The notes under the pieces are model-generated. The model was not told where the DNA came from and made no database searches. It was given only the letters and a program-made list of their open reading frames with translations. From the NCBI RefSeq assembly GCF_001418655.1, contig NZ_LIQZ01000085.1, forward strand, positions 22,771-86,770: a stretch of 64,000 bases of DNA, in the 5' to 3' direction. Below, in pieces: positions 9,699-17,629 of this stretch. The stretch comes from Streptomyces phaeochromogenes. GTDB lineage: Bacteria > Actinomycetota > Actinomycetes > Streptomycetales > Streptomycetaceae. Within the stretch, counting starts at the first letter, position 1. The number at the start of each line of letters is the position of its first letter. The translations under genes were made by a program, and so were the position numbers.

Positions 9699-9868
9699 CA
9701 GCAGGTCGATCATTTTCAGCCACGGTAGCAGCCTGGATCCGGCTTGTGAATGGTCAATTTCTCGAACCCCATTGCTTTTTCACGGAGTATCAGGGCATCC
9801 CTTTTACCCGACAGTCGAAAACTGCCGGGATAGGGAAGCCAGGGCTCTACCGAATTACTTCCTCCGCG

Positions 9869-10621
9869 TCATCCCTCCCCCATGAGACGCCGAATCTCAG
9901 TCATCAGGGCGACGAGCGCCCGGCGTTCCGGAACGGTGGTCTCCGGATGCCAGAGGTCGATGAGCAGGCAGGTCCGCGGCCGGGTCCCCGAGTTGCGTGC
10001 CTCATGCTCGAAGGAGTAGTCGAAGAGCAGGCACTTTCCCTCTTCCCAGGAGCGCGACTCTCCGGCGACCGTGATGCTGCACCCGTCCGGGATGTCCACG
10101 GCGAGATGCAGGTTGATGCTGAAGTTCCACAGGTCGCAGTGGGGTTCGATGACGGCGCCCGGCAACAGGGTGGAGAAATGACATTCCAGGAGGGGGCATA
10201 TCTTCTCCGTGTCGACGGCCACGTCTTTCAGTACCTGATAAGCAGTCGGAACCGTTGCGGCGGACTCCTCGACGAGACCTCCTTCACGGAAGAGGTAGAG
10301 AGCCTGCCAGTTCTCCTGGCGGGTCAGATAGTGCTCGTAATCGGAGAACGCCTCCCGGCGCGCCGCCCATGCGGCATTCAGCTCTTTCTTGATCTCCTGA
10401 TGACTGGCTTCCAGTTCATGGACGACGGGGGCAAGTTCGGCGTAGGAGTACGGGTCGTGCCAGGGAGTGGGAGAGAGCCCAGGCATGATCCACTTGGCTC
10501 CCTTCTGCAATGGATTCCGTTCGCCACCGCCCGGCTCCAGCATCTGCTCGACCCGAGTGATCGATTCCGCACCGAACTCGGCTCTGATCGCGGCGAAGGC
10601 GTTCTCTATTTCTGGTGTCAT
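9869..10621 (-). CDS. aspartyl/asparaginyl beta-hydroxylase-fold oxygenase
   Basis: A 250-residue protein with the Asp/Asn beta-hydroxylase cupin (PF05118 type). The iron-binding pattern is visible: PHCD near residue 160, then FDYSFEHEARN about 45 residues later, then an Arg (RPRTCLLID) suited to bind 2-oxoglutarate. The residues between the His sites (SINLHLAVDIPDG) match the family well. The ATG has GGAG 6 nt upstream. It follows the DJ-1 gene by 53 bp and so is probably co-transcribed with it. Likely role: hydroxylation of the amino acid or acyl portion of the INLP, by inference. Such a gene is not in the core sco set. Confidence 0.85.
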   Translation of the reverse strand: MTPEIENAFAAIRAEFGAESITRVEQMLEPGGGERNPLQKGAKWIMPGLSPTPWHDPYSYAELAPVVHELEASHQEIKKELNAAWAARREAFSDYEHYLTRQENWQALYLFREGGLVEESAATVPTAYQVLKDVAVDTEKICPLLECHFSTLLPGAVIEPHCDLWNFSINLHLAVDIPDGCSITVAGESRSWEEGKCLLFDYSFEHEARNSGTRPRTCLLIDLWHPETTVPERRALVALMTEIRRLMGEG

Positions 10622-10674
10622 ACGGTTCTCCGGAGCTCAGCGGCCAGGTCGGGGGATGCGGTGACGGCCGATGA

Positions 10675-11409
10675 TCACGAGGAAGCGGTCGACGTCCGGA
10701 GAACCGTCCCCCGGCACTCGAACTCCACGATCGACTCCGTATAGGTGGCGGCCGCGCTTCCGAACTCGCGTTCCAGCAGCCACAGGGCACCGTCGATGCC
10801 GGACGAGACTCCTCCGGCCGTCACCAGGTCGCCGTCGTCGACGACCCGCTGGTCCACGACCCGGGCTCCCTGTTCGGCGAGGTAACTCCGGGCCAGGTGG
10901 TGCGTGGTGCATGTACGCCCCGTAGTCAGGCCGACGGCGGACAGCACCATCACCCCCGTACAGATACCGAGGACCGTCACGCCCGCTTCGTGCACCGCGC
11001 GCAGCGCAGACGGCAACTCCCCCTTGCCGATCTCCGCCCAGACGCCGGGGCCGTCGCGCCGACCGAAGCCACCGCCGGGCACGACGACCAGATCGGCCTC
11101 GTGCGGGGACCAGGCCGCTGCCGCCACTTTCGTGCCGAAGCTGTGGGTCACCTCGGCCGCCTCCCCGCCGGTCACCAGCTTCACCGTCACCGGATGGGCC
11201 CGGGCAGCCACGGAGAAGACCTCGAACGGGCCGAAGACGTCCAGCTCTTCCACGCCGTCGAAGGTGACGATGTGGACTCGCAGTGCTTCACCACTGTCAC
11301 CGCGAGCGCGACCCGGGGCTGCCGCGTGGGCGGCGCCGGCAGCGAGTGGGGTCGTCGAGAGGGCACCGATCGCCGCCGCGGAGGACTGCAACAGACGTCT
11401 TCGCTTCAC
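10675..11409 (-). CDS. Tat-exported DJ-1/PfpI protein, isonitrile hydratase-like
   Basis: A 244-residue protein beginning with a twin-arginine type signal (MKRRRLLQ, then an Ala-rich segment to about residue 31), followed by one DJ-1/PfpI domain. Asp57 (ELDVFGP), Cys150 and Thr151 (GICTG) match the Asp-Cys-Thr set of the Pseudomonas isonitrile hydratase InhA, as I recall it. No AraC-type DNA-binding domain follows, so it is not a GlxA-like regulator. The GTG start has a GAAGGTGG site about 10 nt upstream. Two ECF-type promoters lie in tandem upstream. By inference it hydrates the isonitrile to an N-formyl group outside the cytoplasm, to release copper or to protect the cell. Other DJ-1 functions remain possible. 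Confidence 0.75.
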   Translation of the reverse strand: MKRRRLLQSSAAAIGALSTTPLAAGAAHAAAPGRARGDSGEALRVHIVTFDGVEELDVFGPFEVFSVAARAHPVTVKLVTGGEAAEVTHSFGTKVAAAAWSPHEADLVVVPGGGFGRRDGPGVWAEIGKGELPSALRAVHEAGVTVLGICTGVMVLSAVGLTTGRTCTTHHLARSYLAEQGARVVDQRVVDDGDLVTAGGVSSGIDGALWLLEREFGSAAATYTESIVEFECRGTVLRTSTASS

Positions 11410-11502
11410 GTGTGCCGAACCACCTTCGCCCGAAGTGCCGCGCCCCGACCCTCCGCCGACCTCACAGGGTGGTCATTGGGTGTCGAACCGCGCTGTCGAA
11501 CC

Positions 11503-11532
11503 AGTAGTCGGTCGCCGACGCTCCCGAGTTCC
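11503..11532 (-). promoter_or_regulatory. ECF-type promoter 1 of the DJ-1 gene
   Basis: Read on the minus strand: GGAAC (11532-11528), exactly 17 nt, then CGACTACT (11510-11503). The predicted start is near 11496, giving a leader of about 87 nt before the GTG at 11409. The same -35/-10 pair occurs at 11685, 12150, 14508 and 17659. Confidence 0.65.
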
Positions 11533-11655
11533 CGCGTCTTCGGGCCAATTTCCTTTGCTGTGGCGGCACTTGAGGGAATGAACCCCTGGCATCACACGGT
11601 CGGCGGCGCGGGCACGCTCCTGGCGTGTCCACTCCCCCGGCCGGCCCCACGAACA

Positions 11656-11685
11656 AGTAGTCGCCCCGACGGACCGCGGAGTTCC
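11656..11685 (-). promoter_or_regulatory. ECF-type promoter 2 of the DJ-1 gene
   Basis: Minus strand GGAAC (11685-11681), 17 nt, CGACTACT (11663-11656). It forms an imperfect direct repeat of about 40 bp with promoter 1, including GTTC after the -10. The two sites are 153 bp apart and both point to the DJ-1 gene. Nothing convincing is encoded between them. Confidence 0.6.
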
Positions 11686-11706
11686 CGTGTTCGCGCGGCG
11701 TTCTGT

Positions 11707-12036
11707 TCAGCCGCGCCTGCGAAGGTGCGCGCGGGCCTCCACCGCACTGCGGCCTCTGCGGTGAGGCGGTCGCGGACCCGAGACGGCCGACTCCACCAGA
11801 AGAAAGAGCAGCCCGCTCAGCACCAGTCCCGCGACGCAGCCCAGCAAAGCCCCGGGAAGGCCGCCCACCACAGAACCCAGCCAGGCGTAACCACCCGCCA
11901 GCACGCCAAGGGTGGCTGCGCTCAAGGGCCAGGCACCGTCGATCCGTGGCCAACGGTGTTCGGCTCGAACAGCCTCCTGCTCCCACGGCCAACTCCGCGG
12001 TGTCCCTGCCTTCGACTCTCGCGCGTGACCCAGCAT
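11707..12036 (-). CDS. small membrane protein of unknown function
   Basis: A 109-residue protein with two hydrophobic spans in the middle (from about residue 40, rich in Gly, Leu and Val, containing GVLAGGYAWLGSVVGG and LLGCVAGLVLSGLLFLL), then an Arg-rich C-terminus. The ATG at 12036 was preferred to the further open frame because GGGGAGGGG lies just upstream. I do not recognise a family. It lies divergent to a copper chaperone gene and upstream of the DJ-1 gene. Confidence 0.55.
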   Translation of the reverse strand: MLGHARESKAGTPRSWPWEQEAVRAEHRWPRIDGAWPLSAATLGVLAGGYAWLGSVVGGLPGALLGCVAGLVLSGLLFLLVESAVSGPRPPHRRGRSAVEARAHLRRRG

Positions 12037-12149
12037 GTCGCCCCTCCCCACCACGGTCAGCACAGTTCCGCAACCGCGTTCGTTCCCCACTTCGGAAGGG
12101 GTCCTTCCCCGCCACCACCGGCCGGAACCAGTCGGCTCGGCAAGTACCG

Positions 12150-12179
12150 GGAACCAACCGGACCCGCGCCACGACCACT
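12150..12179 (+). promoter_or_regulatory. ECF-type promoter of the PCuAC-like gene
   Basis: GGAAC (12150-12154), 17 nt, CGACCACT (12172-12179), ending 5 bp before the ATG at 12185. Transcription would then start within a few bases of the start codon, implying a leaderless or nearly leaderless mRNA. Confidence 0.6.
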
Positions 12180-12184
12180 GACAC

Positions 12185-12706
12185 ATGCAGCCGAGAAGCC
12201 TGATGCGTGTGATGGGCCGGAAGCGGAACTCGCCCCTGGGAAACGTCCTGCGGGCTGTCGCGGCACCATTGGGGGCCTCCTGTGGTGCGCTGGCCCTGCT
12301 CGTGGCCTACACCGCGACCGGCGCGGCAGGCGAAGCGCCGCCCAGGATCACGATCGTCGACGCGCGCATCATCGCGGCACCCGCGGGCTCCGACTCCACC
12401 GCCGCCTACTTCGAGGTCCGCAACACCGGCTCGTCGAAGGACACACTGCTGTACGCCGACTCGACGGAACTGGGCCTCAGCATCCTCCGCCGTACGGTGC
12501 GCCGGACCGGGACAGGGCGTACGGATCCCGTATGGGCTGTCGACGTTCCGGCAGGCGGCACGGTACGCATGGCCCCGGGTGGACTCGGGGTCGTGGTCCT
12601 GGATCCTCCCGTCCTCAAGGCCGGGCAGACGGTGCCGTACACCCTGTGGTTCCGACAGAGCGGGCGGGTCGCCGTCCGGGCGACCGTGACCGAGGGCGTG
12701 CGGTGA
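12185..12706 (+). CDS. PCuAC-like copper chaperone (membrane-anchored or secreted)
   Basis: A 173-residue protein: a basic N-terminus, one hydrophobic span (about 20-45, Ala/Leu-rich), then a PCuAC-type cupredoxin-like domain. Visible family features are RITIVDARIIAAPAG, AAYFEVRNTG, DVPAGGTVRMAPGGLGVVV and a C-terminal beta strand. The His of the classical H-M copper motif is not evident, so copper binding may use other Met or His residues. PCuAC proteins deliver Cu(I) outside the membrane, for example to cytochrome oxidase. ATGs at 12203 and 12212 are alternative starts. It carries an ECF-type promoter directly upstream. Confidence 0.75.
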   Translation: MQPRSLMRVMGRKRNSPLGNVLRAVAAPLGASCGALALLVAYTATGAAGEAPPRITIVDARIIAAPAGSDSTAAYFEVRNTGSSKDTLLYADSTELGLSILRRTVRRTGTGRTDPVWAVDVPAGGTVRMAPGGLGVVVLDPPVLKAGQTVPYTLWFRQSGRVAVRATVTEGVR

Positions 12707-12738
12707 GCCCCGGCACCAGGGTGGGCCGGAGAAAGGGA

Positions 12739-12780
12739 GGGGTGCCGGTGTCCCGCGTCCGCGGAAGACACCGGCACCCC
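12739..12780. terminator. bidirectional terminator between convergent genes
   Basis: Perfect 14-bp arms GGGGTGCCGGTGTC (12739-12752) and GACACCGGCACCCC (12767-12780) with a 14-nt loop, placed between the stop of the PCuAC-like gene and the stop of the sigma factor gene, which converge. Position and stem strength fit a shared terminator. Confidence 0.85.
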
Positions 12781-12785
12781 CTTCG

Positions 12786-13436
12786 TCACGCCGCCACAGC
12801 GGCCGGGACAGGCAGTTCCTCGGCCTCGGCAAGGAGTTCGACGAGGACCGCCCGGGCCCGTGCCACCCGCGACCGGATCGTCCCGACGGGACAACCAGTG
12901 ACCTCGGCAGCCTCCTCGTAGGGCAGCCCCGCCAACTGGGTGAGAACGAACGCCTGGCGGCGCTCGGGGGGCAGGGCGTCCAGCAGGTCGAGCAACGCCA
13001 CGCCTTCCTCGAAGCCGGGCACACCTCTCGGCTGCGCCCGCTCGGCCCGTATCGTCCAGTCGTCCCCGTCGACCAACCGCGGCCGCGTGGCGGCGTACCG
13101 CAGGCTGTCGACCACCGTGCGACGCGCGATGGACAGCAGCCACGTGCGCGCCGAGGAGCGCCCCTCGAACCGGTGCAGACTGCCGAGCGCCCGCAGGAAC
13201 GTGTCCTGCGCCAGATCGTCGGCGAGCTGGCGATCGGATGAGAGGTGGGTGATGTAGCGGACGACGTCGGGATGCAGGGCCCGTACGAACCGGTCGACGG
13301 CGTCAGGGTCGCCACCGCGGGCGGCCAGCGCCCAGGCGGTGGCCGACTCGTCTCGCGATGCCGCGCCGGACTCGACCGTCACCTCGTACCCCGCCTCACG
13401 CTTTTCGCGCGAGACGGGAAGGACAGGAGTGATCAC
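12786..13436 (-). CDS. ECF sigma factor (SigC-like)
   Basis: An RNA polymerase sigma factor of 216 residues with region 2 (VVRYITHL to ARTWLLSIARRTVVDSLRY) and region 4 (LPPERRQAFVLTQLAGLPYEEAAEV, then GTIRSRVARARA). The GTG at 13436 is chosen because GAGAAGGA lies 7 nt before it and gives a typical ECF length; the frame is open about 33 codons further. No anti-sigma gene is adjacent. It sits in the middle of the copper genes and convergent with the PCuAC-like gene. By inference it reads the GGAAC-N17-CGAC promoters found in this locus. The SigC comparison is from overall look and context, not an alignment. Confidence 0.88.
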   Translation of the reverse strand: MITPVLPVSREKREAGYEVTVESGAASRDESATAWALAARGGDPDAVDRFVRALHPDVVRYITHLSSDRQLADDLAQDTFLRALGSLHRFEGRSSARTWLLSIARRTVVDSLRYAATRPRLVDGDDWTIRAERAQPRGVPGFEEGVALLDLLDALPPERRQAFVLTQLAGLPYEEAAEVTGCPVGTIRSRVARARAVLVELLAEAEELPVPAAVAA

Positions 13437-13697
13437 CTGTATGTCCTTCTCGGGTTGCCCGGGATCCGGCACGGCGGCACGCGCGACCGCGCACTGACGC
13501 GCGATGCGCCGGGCACGCGGGGTGCGCGGAGGCACGCGGTGCGCCGCTGCGGAAAGTCCCGGAACAGGAGGAAAGTGGGATGGGGCCGTACGACGTGAAC
13601 GACCCGTGCCCGAAAGCCCTGCCCCCGATCCCGGCGCCTACGACACGGCGCTCATGGGGATGCCGAATGGGGGGACGGCCTCGGGGAACCAGCTGTC

Positions 13698-14399
13698 TCA
13701 GGCGACAGCAGTCCCGGCCGGAGGCCCCCGAGAAATGATCGTGTGAGCGAGCGTCAGCCTTGGTACCCGCTCCGAACGCTCACGCGTGGGCCGCGGGCAC
13801 GGCCGGTGGTGCGGCACGGCGGACAGGGCGATCGGCAGCCGCAGCGGAGCGGCCAGCCATCCCGCGACGGCCCGCAGGACACGGAAGGCGGCCCGCTCGC
13901 CGTGGGCCAGCCACAGGCCGCTCAGCAGCGCGGCCAGAGTGTGGGCGGCGAGCATGCCGAACGACGACGTGCCGCCCATGTCGTGAGCCATGTGGCCGAG
14001 TTGCCCCGCATGCGCCGAGTGGCCCATGTCCATGGAGCCCATGGAGGCCATGTCGATCGCGTCCATGGACGTGGAGCCCATGGGCATGCCGCTCGGGTCG
14101 CCACTCATGTGATGCGCCACGGAGTCCGTGCCGGACCCCGACGCCGCCGACTGGGCCAACGAGAAGGTCCAGTGGAGCGCGCCCTGGACGAGGGCGACGG
14201 CGGACACCACCAGCGTGAGCCCGCGTTCACGGCCCGCCAGACACCAGCCGACGCCGCTCGTGGCGACGAACCCGGCGGCCATGGTCCACCAGGGCACGGT
14301 GGAGCCCGACATCAGGACGTGGCCGAGGGCGGCGAGCAGCACACAGACGACCGCGAACACCGCGGCCCGTATCGTGCGTGCACACCACCCAGCAGTCAT
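13698..14399 (-). CDS. membrane protein with His/Met-rich putative copper-binding loop
   Basis: A 233-residue protein with about four hydrophobic segments: residues 9-30, 34-55, 60-85 and a long one after 140. Between the third and fourth lies a loop of about 45 residues very rich in Met, His and Asp (SMGSMDMGHSAHAG, GHMAHDMGG). Such loops bind copper or silver in efflux and resistance proteins. It lies 151 bp after the second PCuAC gene in the same direction. I do not recognise a named family; a role in copper handling is inferred from loop composition and neighbours. Confidence 0.7.
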   Translation of the reverse strand: MTAGWCARTIRAAVFAVVCVLLAALGHVLMSGSTVPWWTMAAGFVATSGVGWCLAGRERGLTLVVSAVALVQGALHWTFSLAQSAASGSGTDSVAHHMSGDPSGMPMGSTSMDAIDMASMGSMDMGHSAHAGQLGHMAHDMGGTSSFGMLAAHTLAALLSGLWLAHGERAAFRVLRAVAGWLAAPLRLPIALSAVPHHRPCPRPTRERSERVPRLTLAHTIISRGPPAGTAVA

Positions 14400-14507
14400 G
14401 TCGGCCTTATCCTTGCATCCGAGCCCCGCTCGTCACTGGTGGGTACGCACAACACCCGGGCCTGCCACTCAACCCCGCATCAGTGATACAGGACACACCA
14501 ACATGCC

Positions 14508-14537
14508 GGAACCCGATGGGCGGTTCGCCCGACTTCT
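14508..14537 (+). promoter_or_regulatory. ECF-type promoter pointing antisense to the second PCuAC gene
   Basis: GGAAC (14508-14512), 17 nt, CGACTTCT (14530-14537) on the plus strand in the 151-bp gap between two minus-strand genes. A transcript from it would run antisense into the gene at 14551-15069 and on towards copA. It matches the promoter pattern fully at the -35, the spacer and CGACT; the last part differs by one base. Confidence 0.4.
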
Positions 14538-14550
14538 GGGAGTGGGAAAG

Positions 14551-15069
14551 TCACGTTCCGTCCTGGCCCGGTCGGACCACGACAGCGGGGTACTTCACAG
14601 CCGCGCTGTGCTCGAAGTGCAAGGTGAACGTGACGAGGTCACCGGCCTGCCACTCCGTCTTCGCCGGCACGATCACGTCGAGGCCGGACGGGGACATGGC
14701 GAGGCTGCCGCCGGCCGGGACGGACACCGAGGCCACCGTCTGGTCTGATGCCGTGTTGACGGTGACCATACGGTGGCGGCTCAGCCTGGTGACACCGTCG
14801 ATTTCGGCGGAGGTCACCTTCAGCAGCCGGTCCGCCGATCCCCCGCTGTTGGTGATCCGGAAGAAGGCCGCTGTCTCCAGGGTGTCGCCGGTAGGCAGGA
14901 ACACCCGGCCGTCGCTGACTGCGACACGGGCGGGGCTGCCCGCGTTGCCATAGGCGGTCCACATGCTCAGACCGCCGAGGGCGAGACCGAACGCGGCGAC
15001 GGGCGCGAGCGCGGCTGACAGGGTGTCGGTGAGTCGACGGCGGTCGGGTCTCCAGGTGTCGCCGGTCAT
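14551..15069 (-). CDS. PCuAC-like copper chaperone
   Basis: A 172-residue protein with an N-terminal membrane anchor (about 15-40) and a PCuAC-type domain: VSDGRVFLPTGDTLETAAFF, RITNSGG, SVPAGGSLAMSPSGLDVIVP and a final strand TFTLHFEHSAAV. The classical H-X10-M-X21-H-X-M pattern is only partly kept (SRHRMV supplies His and Met). Its ATG overlaps the copA stop, so chaperone and pump are translationally coupled. It is paralogous to the gene at 12185. Likely it hands copper to, or receives it from, the CopA pump on the outer membrane face. Confidence 0.78.
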   Translation of the reverse strand: MTGDTWRPDRRRLTDTLSAALAPVAAFGLALGGLSMWTAYGNAGSPARVAVSDGRVFLPTGDTLETAAFFRITNSGGSADRLLKVTSAEIDGVTRLSRHRMVTVNTASDQTVASVSVPAGGSLAMSPSGLDVIVPAKTEWQAGDLVTFTLHFEHSAAVKYPAVVVRPGQDGT

Positions 15070-17330
15070 CGGGTGCGGCTCCGGGCGGGTGAGGGCTGCC
15101 AGGCGCGCAGCCGCAGGCTGTTGGCGACGACCAACACCGAACTGGCCGACATGGCCGCCGCGGCGACCATCGGATTGAGCAGGCCCACCATCGCGAGCGG
15201 CACGGTGACGGCGTTGTAGCCGAAGGCCCAGACGAGGTTGGCGCGGATCGTGCCCAGCGTGCGCCGAGCGAGCCTGATCGCGTCCGCCAGGGACTCGATG
15301 TCACCGCGCACCAGCGTGACATCGGCGGCTCCGATCGCAACGTCGGTGCCGGTGCCCATGGCGATCCCCAGGTCGGCGCTGGCCAGCGCCGCGGCGTCGT
15401 TCACGCCGTCACCGACGACCGCGACCCGGTACCCCTGCTCCTGCAGGTCCAGTACCAGATCGGCCTTGTCCTCGGGCGTGCGGCGGGCATGCACCTCGTC
15501 GATGCCCAGTGCGTCCGCGACGGCCCGGGCGGGCGCCTCGCGGTCTCCGGTGGCGAGCACGGGGCGCACGCCGAGGCGCCGCAGCCGCTCGACAGCCCGA
15601 TAGCTGCCGGGCCGCACGACGTCACCGATCTCGATCAGGGCTTCTGCCGTGCCGTCCACGCGGACCAGTACGGGCGTGCGGGCGGCGGCTTCTGCCACCG
15701 GAAGGGCATCCGCGAGCGCGGCGGGCAACTCCTCGTCCGGGGCGAGGACTTCGATCAGCCGCCCCTCGACCCGGCCGCGCACCCCCAGCCCCGGCAGGGC
15801 GCTGAAGCCACTCACGTCCGGCAGCCGTTCCTCGGGCGACTCCCGCCGGGCGTACGCAGAGATTGCCCGGCCGAGCGGGTGTTCCGAGCCCTGCTCAACG
15901 GCACCGGCCAGCCGCAGCACCTCCTCGCGACCGAGCCCGTCCGGTACGGCGGTGACCCGGGCGACGCTCATGTGCCCCGAGGTGAGCGTGCCGGTCTTGT
16001 CGAGGACGACGGCATCAATGTGCTGAAGCCCCTCCAGCGCCTGCGGACCGGTGACGAGGACACCCAGTTGGGCACCCCGTCCTGTGGCGGCCATGAGCGC
16101 TGTCGGGGTCGCGAGGCCCAGCGCGCACGGGCAAGCAACCACCAGGACGGCCACACAGGCCGTGATCGCCGCCTGCGGATCGGCCCCGGCACCCAGCCAG
16201 AACCCGAGTGCCGTGACGGCCAGCGCCAGCACGACGGGCACGAAGACACCGGCCACCGAGTCGGCCAGCCGCTGAGCGCGCGCCTTACCTGCCTGCGCGT
16301 CGGTGACCAGCCGGGTGATGCGGGCGAGCTGTGCGTCGGCGCCGACGGCCATCGCCCGTACGAGCAACAGTCCGCCGGCGTTGACGGCCCCGCCGACCAC
16401 CGCCGAGCCCGGCCCGACCTCGACCGGCTCGCTCTCCCCGGTGACCAGGGACAGATCGACCGCGGAACTCCCCTCCACCACCGCGCCGTCGGTGGCGACC
16501 CGCTCCCCGGGCCGCACAAGGAAGACCTGCCCGGCCCTCAACTCCTCAATGGGGATGAGCCGTTCGGTGCCGCCCTCGCGTACCGAGACCTCCTTGGCGG
16601 CGAGTTCGGCCAGCGACCGCAGCGCCGCCCCAGTCCCGCGCCGGGCCCGCGCCTCCAGGAACCGCCCCGTCAGCACGAACAGCGGTACGCCCACGGCCGC
16701 TTCGAGGTAGATGTGCGCGACACCGTCCGGGGCGGAGGGTACGAGCGTGAACGGCATCGTCATCCCGGGATCGCCGGCTCCCCCGAGGAAGAGCGCGTAG
16801 GTCGACCACGCGAAAGAAGCCACCACACCCAGGGACACCAACGTGTCCATGGTCGCCGTCGAGTGCCGCAGCCCTCGCATCGCCCGCACGTGGAACGGCC
16901 AGGAGCCCCACACGGCGACGGGCGCGGTGAGAACGAAGCACAGCCACTGCCAGTTGCGGAACTGGAGCGCGGGCACCATGGACAACACGAGCACCGGCAC
17001 CGCGAGCAGCGCCGTGAGCAACAGACGGTCGCGCTCCTGCCGAGCGTCGTCGGACTCCGCTTCCCCGTCCGCGTCCTCAGGCTGCTTCTTCTTGGAGGGC
17101 TCGGGCAGGGCGGCCGTATAACCGGCCTTCTCGACCGTCGCGACCAGTTCCTCCGGGCTGATCTGCGACGGATGACTCACCCTGGCCCGCCCGGTGGCCA
17201 GATTGACGGTCGCCGTGACCCCATCCAGCTTGGCGAGCTTCTTCTCGACCCGGTTCACGCAGGCCGCACAGGTCATGCCCCCGACGGCCAGATCGGTCGT
17301 CACCAGGGCGGCCACCGGCTCGGCACTCAT
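15066..17330 (-). CDS. copA: copper-translocating P1B-type ATPase
   Basis: A 754-residue heavy-metal ATPase. One N-terminal metal-binding domain carries GGMTCAACVNRV (CxxC). Then come membrane helices, the transmembrane CPC metal site (ACPCALG), the phosphorylation site DKTGTLT, the P1B-specific HP motif (GSEHPLG) and the hinge GDGVNDAAAL. CPC with one CxxC domain indicates Cu(I) transport. Its start overlaps the stop of a small Met-rich membrane protein (ATGA) and its stop overlaps the PCuAC start, giving a three-gene coupled unit. A copper ATPase also neighbours the INLP operon in M. tuberculosis (CtpA/CtpB). Confidence 0.96.
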   Translation of the reverse strand: MSAEPVAALVTTDLAVGGMTCAACVNRVEKKLAKLDGVTATVNLATGRARVSHPSQISPEELVATVEKAGYTAALPEPSKKKQPEDADGEAESDDARQERDRLLLTALLAVPVLVLSMVPALQFRNWQWLCFVLTAPVAVWGSWPFHVRAMRGLRHSTATMDTLVSLGVVASFAWSTYALFLGGAGDPGMTMPFTLVPSAPDGVAHIYLEAAVGVPLFVLTGRFLEARARRGTGAALRSLAELAAKEVSVREGGTERLIPIEELRAGQVFLVRPGERVATDGAVVEGSSAVDLSLVTGESEPVEVGPGSAVVGGAVNAGGLLLVRAMAVGADAQLARITRLVTDAQAGKARAQRLADSVAGVFVPVVLALAVTALGFWLGAGADPQAAITACVAVLVVACPCALGLATPTALMAATGRGAQLGVLVTGPQALEGLQHIDAVVLDKTGTLTSGHMSVARVTAVPDGLGREEVLRLAGAVEQGSEHPLGRAISAYARRESPEERLPDVSGFSALPGLGVRGRVEGRLIEVLAPDEELPAALADALPVAEAAARTPVLVRVDGTAEALIEIGDVVRPGSYRAVERLRRLGVRPVLATGDREAPARAVADALGIDEVHARRTPEDKADLVLDLQEQGYRVAVVGDGVNDAAALASADLGIAMGTGTDVAIGAADVTLVRGDIESLADAIRLARRTLGTIRANLVWAFGYNAVTVPLAMVGLLNPMVAAAAMSASSVLVVANSLRLRAWQPSPARSRTR

Positions 17331-17572
17331 CCGTTGCCTCCCCCGCGCATGTCCATCTCGTCCATGTCTCCCATGTCCCCGCTCCCGCCGCCGGGTGTGT
17401 CACTGGTGCCGTGCATGCCGGGCGCGACGGGGCCGCTGGAGGCCCCCACTGCGTAGGACACCGTGAACATCAGGGCCAGCAGCAGAAGGAAGCCGCAGAG
17501 CGCGGGCGGTGGCGCCACCTTCCGCAGCACCGCACCCACGCCCAAGAAGGAGGATTGCCGGGACTCGTTCAT
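17327..17572 (-). CDS. small Met-rich membrane protein, first gene of the copA unit
   Basis: An 81-residue protein: about 20 polar residues, one strong hydrophobic span (CGFLLLLALMFTVSYAVG) and a Gly/Asp/Met tail outside (GDMGDMDEMDMRGG). The Met pattern suits transient Cu(I) binding. The ATG at 17572 is preferred, with GGAG 8 nt before it; the frame is open about 35 codons upstream. It is coupled to copA by ATGA. No family recognised. Confidence 0.65.
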   Translation of the reverse strand: MNESRQSSFLGVGAVLRKVAPPPALCGFLLLLALMFTVSYAVGASSGPVAPGMHGTSDTPGGGSGDMGDMDEMDMRGGGNG

Positions 17573-17629
17573 CAACCGCGTCTCCAGGTCACGACGTACG
17601 ACGTCGCTCGGATCGCGCCGTACCGAAGC

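Noticed and set aside
10675..11409. Annotation as a GlxA-type AraC regulator.
   Set aside because: The protein ends after the DJ-1/PfpI domain, has no helix-turn-helix part and starts with a Tat signal.
11499..11690. A two-unit direct repeat suggestive of a CRISPR-like or mobile repeat.
   Set aside because: Only two imperfect copies exist, and the conserved positions are exactly the -35 and -10 of the promoter pattern found elsewhere in the locus.
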